18,573 bases of DNA from Ignatzschineria sp. (GTDB lineage: Bacteria; Pseudomonadota; Gammaproteobacteria; Cardiobacteriales; Wohlfahrtiimonadaceae), in assembly GCA_030151245.1 (NCBI GenBank), contig JASLEF010000046.1, positions 1 through 18,573 on the forward strand, written 5' to 3'. The notes under the pieces were generated by a model. That model was not told where the DNA came from. It saw nothing but the letters and a program-made list of their open reading frames with translations, and searched no databases. Made by a program: the position numbers and the translations under genes. Shown here piece by piece: positions 14,300 to 18,573 of this stretch; within the stretch, counting starts at the first letter, position 1; the number at the start of each line of letters is the position of its first letter.

Positions 14300-17200
14300 T
14301 TACTCATCATCCTCGTCACTGACCGTGTCAATATCGATACCCAGAGAACGGATCTCTTTAATCAGTACGTTAAAGGACTCAGGCATTCCCACTTCAATGT
14401 TATGCTCACCATTTACGATGTTTTTGTACACTGCAGTACGTCCTGCAACGTCATCCGATTTCACTGTTAACATCTCTTGTAGTGTATATGCCGCACCATA
14501 AGCTTCAAGTGCCCACACCTCCATCTCTCCGAAACGCTGACCACCAAACTGTGCTTTACCGCCGAGTGGTTGTTGTGTTACGAGTGAGTATGGACCTGTA
14601 GAACGAGCATGCATTTTGTCATCCACTAAGTGGTTAAGTTTTAGCATGTACATGAAGCCAACTGTTACAGGTCTGTCAAATGCATCCCCTGTACGTCCGT
14701 CATATAACTTAATCTGACCTGATTCAGGGAGATCAGCTAAGCGAAGCATACGACGCATTTCATCTTCTGATGCACCGTCGAATACTGGGCTTGCCATTGG
14801 AACCCCTTTTCTTAAGTTACCGCAAAGCTCAAAGATTTCATCATCACTAAACTTGTCTAAATTAACCGTTTGTGCGCTTTCATCTTTGTTATAGATCTCA
14901 TCTAAGAACTTACGAAGCTCTTGTGCTTGCGCATGTGATTTGATCATTTTATCAATTTTAAGGCCCAGACCATGTGCCGCCCAACCTAAGTGCGTCTCAA
15001 GGATCTGACCGATATTCATACGTGATGGAACCCCTAGTGGGTTTAAGCAGATATCTACCGGTGTACCATCTTCCATATACGGCATATCTTCTTCCGGAAC
15101 AATCATCGAGATGACCCCTTTGTTTCCGTGACGACCTGCCATTTTATCTCCCGGTTGAATACGACGTTTCACCGCAAGATATACTTTTACCATTTTGAGA
15201 ACACCCGGTGCTAATTCATCACCCTGTGTCAATTTCTCACGTAACTCTTCAAATTTCTTATTAGAGTCTTTACGTTGTTGCTCAAGAAGTTTTTTCAATT
15301 TCACAAGCTCTTCCGCTTGCTCCTCTGACTTCAGCTTAAGCTCTAACCATTTCTCACGTTCGACTCCTTGTAAGAAATCTTCTGTGATTTTATCGCCTGC
15401 CTTAATACCTTTATTGCCTGCGGCAACTTCAGCATCAATAAGACTCTTACCGACACGCTCAAAAAGGTCATCTTCAAGAATACGTAATTGGTCATTTAAG
15501 TCCTTACGTACGCCACGAAGCTCACGATCCTCGATCTCTTTCGCACGGCTATCTTTTTCAATACCATCACGCGTAAAGACACGAACGTCAATAACGGTAC
15601 CATCCATTCCCGAAGGAACACGAAGGGAGTTATCTTTCACATCTGATGCTTTCTCACCAAAGATCGCACGAAGAAGTTTCTCTTCCGGTGTTAAAGTTGT
15701 CTCACCTTTTGGTGAAACCTTACCCACTAAGATATCGCCTGATTTTACTTCCGCACCGATATAAGCAATTCCTGCTTCATCAAGTTTAGAAAGGGCTGAT
15801 TCCGATACGTTTGGAATATCCGAAGTAATCTCTTCAGGTCCAAGTTTAGTATCACGAGCCACACAGGTTAATTCTTCAATATGAATGGTCGTGAAGCGCT
15901 CTTCTTTCACCACTCGCTCAGAGATTAGGATCGAGTCTTCATAGTTATAACCATTCCATGGCATGAATGCCACAAGCATATTTTGACCAAGAGCAAGCTC
16001 TCCTAAGTCTGTTGAAGGGCCATCCGCAAGAATATCTTTACTAGAAACAACATCGCCCTCTTTTACGAGAACTTTCTGGTTAATACAAGTATTCGCATTT
16101 GAGCGCTGATATTTTGTAAGGTTATAAATATCAACCCCAGATTGACCCACAATTGTCTCTTCATCATTCACACGAATAATGATTCGAGTCGCATCAACGT
16201 AATCAACAACACCACCACGTTTTGCAACAACACAAACCCCAGAGTCACGAGCAACAATACGCTCCATCCCTGTTCCTACAAGCGGTTTATCCGCATTTAA
16301 TGTAGGAACTGCCTGACGTTGCATGTTTGATCCCATGAGAGCACGGTTAGCGTCATCGTGTTCCAAGAACGGAATCAATGCCGCTGCTACAGATACGATC
16401 TGTTTTGGTGAAATATCGATATAACTAATTTGCTCTTTGGTTAACAGCGTAAACTCACCTTCAACACGTGATGCAATTAAGTCATCAACAAATGCGCCTG
16501 TTTCATCAAGCTTTGCATTCGCCTGTGCGATTCCGTAGTTTGCTTCTTCATAAGCTGAAAGATAATCAACCTGATCAGTCACACGACCATCAATCACTTT
16601 ACGATAAGGTGTCTCAAGGAAACCATAGCTATTCGTACGAGCATAACTTGCAAGCGAGTTAATCAGACCAATGTTTGGACCTTCCGGTGTTTCGATAGGA
16701 CAGACACGCCCATAGTGAGTAACGTGAACGTCACGAACTTCGAAGCCTGCACGCTCACGCGTCAAACCACCTGGACCAAGCGCAGAAATACGGCGTTTAT
16801 GCGTTACCTCTGATAATGGGTTATTTTGGTCCATGAATTGTGAAAGCTGTGATGAACCGAAGAACTCTTTAATCGCAGCACCTACAGGTTTTGCATTAAT
16901 AAGATCATGCGGAGTTAAGCCTTCTGCTTCTGCGATTAAGAGACGATCTTTGACTGCACGTTCAATACGTACAAGACCGATACGGTAAACGTTTTCAACC
17001 ATTTCACCCACTGAACGGATACGACGGTTACCTAAATGGTCTACGTCATCCACGTTGCCGTGACCGTTACGGATTGAAACTAATTCTTTTAATACATCAA
17101 GAATATCTTGATTAGAAAGCGTACCTTCGCCTGTATCACTATCACGACCTAAGCGACGGTTAAACTTCATACGACCCACTGCTGATAGATCATAACGGTC

Positions 17201-18430
17201 ACTTGAGAAGAAAAGACTTGCGAAAAGATTTTCCGCGGCTTCTTTCGTCGGTGGCTCACCTGGACGCATCATACGATAGATTTCGATTTGTGCTTCTAAT
17301 TGGCTCTTCGTTGTATCTGCACGAAGTGTATCTGAAATATATGCCCCACGATCTACTTCGTTTGTGAAGATAACTGGAATCGTATCAATACCATATGCCA
17401 CAAACTTCTCAAGCATTTCCGCCGTAATTGCATCATTTGCTAAAGCTAAAAGCTCACCGGTTGACTCATCTAATACATCTTGAGATAGCACTCTACCCAC
17501 AATGTACTCAAATGGTACTTCAAGATCTTTCACACCTGCTTCTTCAAGCTTCTTCGTGTGACGAGCAGTGACACGACGACCTTTTTCAACAAGAACTTCA
17601 CCATCTAAAAGAATATCGAATGCCGCCATTTCACCACGTAAACGAGCAGGCACTAATTCTAAAAATAGCTTCTGTTTTTTGATTTTAAAAGTATTTGTCT
17701 CAAAGAATTCCGCTAAGATTTCCGCATCAGATAACCCTAATGCTTTCAAAATAATCGTTGCATGAAGTTTACGACGACGGTCAATACGAGCAAAAACGAG
17801 ATCTTTCGCATCAAACTCGAAGTCCATCCATGAACCACGGTATGGAATAATACGAGCAGAGAAAAGAAGTTTTCCTGAAGAGTGACCTTTCCCTTTATCG
17901 TGGTCAAAGAACACACCTGGTGAACGATGAAGCTGAGAAACGATGACACGTTCTGTACCGTTAATAACGAATGTCCCATTCTCAGTCATTAATGGGATTT
18001 CACCCAAATAAACACCACCGCGACCAAACTGGTCGATATCCGCTTCACGGATCTCTTTAATCTCGCCTGTTTCTAAATCTGCAATTTTAAGACGCATACC
18101 AATGCGAAGCGATGCCGCAAAAGTAGTTCCACGCATTTGACATTCACGCACATCAAATTCTGGCTCACCAATATGGTAATCAACATACTCTAAAGAGAGA
18201 CGAAAACCATTCGAAGTTGCGGTTTTGGCTTTAATAGCTTCAATTGGGAAGATCGATTGAAAGGCTGCATTTAAACCTTGATCTTTACGGTCTTTACGAG
18301 GAGTATTATCTTGTAGAAATGTTTCGTAAGAATCGAGCTGAGTCGCTAAAAGAAAGGGAACTTCTTGAACTTCTGTTTGTTGTCCAAAGTCCTTACGGAT
18401 GCGTTTTTTTTCTGTAAACGAATAGACCAT
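14300..18430 (-). CDS. rpoB: DNA-directed RNA polymerase subunit beta
   Basis: The 1376-residue subunit (E. coli has 1342) is complete. The rifampicin region GSSQLSQFMDQNNPLSEVTHKRRISALGPGG starts at G525, equivalent to E. coli G507. The positions matching E. coli D516, H526 and S531 are the sensitive-type residues D, H and S; the only change in this stretch is I524 to V. Other landmarks are NGTFVINGTERVIVSQLHRSPGVFFD, VYLAVKRRIQPGDKMAGRHGNKGVIS and the C-terminal FGGQRFGEMEVWALEAYGAAYTLQEMLTVKSDD. The charged coiled insertion before TQGDELAPGVLKMVKVY corresponds to the proteobacterial SI2. The ATG at 18430 lies ten bases after GAGG. Upstream should be rplL, outside the window. Confidence 0.99.
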   Translation of the reverse strand: MVYSFTEKKRIRKDFGQQTEVQEVPFLLATQLDSYETFLQDNTPRKDRKDQGLNAAFQSIFPIEAIKAKTATSNGFRLSLEYVDYHIGEPEFDVRECQMRGTTFAASLRIGMRLKIADLETGEIKEIREADIDQFGRGGVYLGEIPLMTENGTFVINGTERVIVSQLHRSPGVFFDHDKGKGHSSGKLLFSARIIPYRGSWMDFEFDAKDLVFARIDRRRKLHATIILKALGLSDAEILAEFFETNTFKIKKQKLFLELVPARLRGEMAAFDILLDGEVLVEKGRRVTARHTKKLEEAGVKDLEVPFEYIVGRVLSQDVLDESTGELLALANDAITAEMLEKFVAYGIDTIPVIFTNEVDRGAYISDTLRADTTKSQLEAQIEIYRMMRPGEPPTKEAAENLFASLFFSSDRYDLSAVGRMKFNRRLGRDSDTGEGTLSNQDILDVLKELVSIRNGHGNVDDVDHLGNRRIRSVGEMVENVYRIGLVRIERAVKDRLLIAEAEGLTPHDLINAKPVGAAIKEFFGSSQLSQFMDQNNPLSEVTHKRRISALGPGGLTRERAGFEVRDVHVTHYGRVCPIETPEGPNIGLINSLASYARTNSYGFLETPYRKVIDGRVTDQVDYLSAYEEANYGIAQANAKLDETGAFVDDLIASRVEGEFTLLTKEQISYIDISPKQIVSVAAALIPFLEHDDANRALMGSNMQRQAVPTLNADKPLVGTGMERIVARDSGVCVVAKRGGVVDYVDATRIIIRVNDEETIVGQSGVDIYNLTKYQRSNANTCINQKVLVKEGDVVSSKDILADGPSTDLGELALGQNMLVAFMPWNGYNYEDSILISERVVKEERFTTIHIEELTCVARDTKLGPEEITSDIPNVSESALSKLDEAGIAYIGAEVKSGDILVGKVSPKGETTLTPEEKLLRAIFGEKASDVKDNSLRVPSGMDGTVIDVRVFTRDGIEKDSRAKEIEDRELRGVRKDLNDQLRILEDDLFERVGKSLIDAEVAAGNKGIKAGDKITEDFLQGVEREKWLELKLKSEEQAEELVKLKKLLEQQRKDSNKKFEELREKLTQGDELAPGVLKMVKVYLAVKRRIQPGDKMAGRHGNKGVISMIVPEEDMPYMEDGTPVDICLNPLGVPSRMNIGQILETHLGWAAHGLGLKIDKMIKSHAQAQELRKFLDEIYNKDESAQTVNLDKFSDDEIFELCGNLRKGVPMASPVFDGASEDEMRRMLRLADLPESGQIKLYDGRTGDAFDRPVTVGFMYMLKLNHLVDDKMHARSTGPYSLVTQQPLGGKAQFGGQRFGEMEVWALEAYGAAYTLQEMLTVKSDDVAGRTAVYKNIVNGEHNIEVGMPESFNVLIKEIRSLGIDIDTVSDEDDE

Positions 18431-18529
18431 GCAATGTATTCCTCATGATGATGGGGAGTGTAAACATATAAATTAATCCTTTGGCCAAAAGGCCTAATTT
18501 ATACGCTCGAAAAAATATTTTTAGAAGCT

Positions 18530-18563
18530 AGTAAAGGCTAGAGTCAAAACCCTAGCCTTTACT
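18530..18563 (-). promoter_or_regulatory. Hairpin in the rpoB leader, probable rplL-rpoB attenuator or processing site
   Basis: AGTAAAGGCTAG (18530-18541) and CTAGCCTTTACT (18552-18563) form a perfect 12-bp stem with a ten-base loop, 100 bases before rpoB. On the minus strand a T-rich stretch (ATATTTTTTCG) follows only after about 14 bases, so termination may be partial. E. coli has a partial terminator and RNase III site in the same place between rplL and rpoB. The equivalence is inferred from position. Confidence 0.6.
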
Positions 18564-18573
18564 GTTCAATCTT

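Noticed and set aside
15195..15764. 189-codon plus-strand reading frame inside rpoB
   Set aside because: It is antisense to the highly conserved rpoB coding frame, very rich in Ser/Arg, has no RBS and shows no domain. It is a shadow.
16780..16860. Possible rifampicin-resistance changes in rpoB
   Set aside because: Residues equivalent to E. coli D516, H526, S531 and neighbours are wild type. The single I524V-type change is not a recognised resistance substitution to my knowledge.
18559..18573. Possible last codons of rplL (a TAA in frame on the minus strand at 18561-18559)
   Set aside because: Four codons are too few to identify, and the stop would lie inside the leader hairpin. Not annotated.
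1..18573. CRISPR arrays, IS elements, phage genes, tRNA and rRNA genes
   Set aside because: No regularly spaced repeats, no transposase or integrase reading frame, and no tRNA or rRNA sequence patterns were noticed on either strand.

Overview
The window looks like chromosomal DNA of a low-GC gammaproteobacterium. RpoB and RpoC align closely with the Enterobacteria/Pseudomonas-type subunits, including the lineage-specific insertions. GuaA, YdcJ/HglS, YhfG, TcdA, NusB and both superoxide dismutases are also gammaproteobacterial in flavour. The AT-rich codon use, the short adenylate kinase and the unusual gene order suggest a member outside the Enterobacterales, possibly the Ignatzschineria/Wohlfahrtiimonas (Cardiobacteriales-like) group. 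That placement is an impression, not a demonstrated result.

Layout, left to right. (1) The last 46 codons of guaA (+) end at a strong bidirectional hairpin. (2) A minus-strand two-gene unit follows: a YhfG-like Fic antitoxin and a Fic protein that stops just before its catalytic HPFx motif. (3) A minus-strand HglS/YdcJ-type 2-oxoadipate dioxygenase/decarboxylase is divergent from a plus-strand DAACS-family cation symporter. They share a 555-bp intergenic region with small palindromes. (4) An AhpD-like CxxC protein (-) converges on the symporter at a 15-bp hairpin terminator. (5) The plus-strand gene adk encodes a LID-less adenylate kinase. It is followed by a terminator and then a membrane-anchored protein I do not recognise. 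(6) A minus-strand block runs from the right edge to about 6.85 kb, in transcription order: rpoB, rpoC, nusB, sodA (Mn type), sodB (Fe type), tcdA.

How the genes work together. rpoB and rpoC encode the two large RNA polymerase subunits. NusB, an rRNA antitermination factor, lies directly behind rpoC, where many gammaproteobacteria carry rpsL-rpsG-fusA. Two complementary superoxide dismutases sit in tandem, each with its own intergenic signals. tcdA finishes the ct6A tRNA modification. adk supplies nucleotide balance. The left part is accessory metabolism and transport plus the decayed Fic module.

I found no rRNA or tRNA genes, CRISPR arrays, IS elements or phage genes. The most interesting points are the Fic protein truncated beside an intact antitoxin, the DAACS transporter lacking the arginine normally used for acidic substrates, the palindromes in the sodA upstream region, and the rpoBC-nusB-sodA-sodB gene order.
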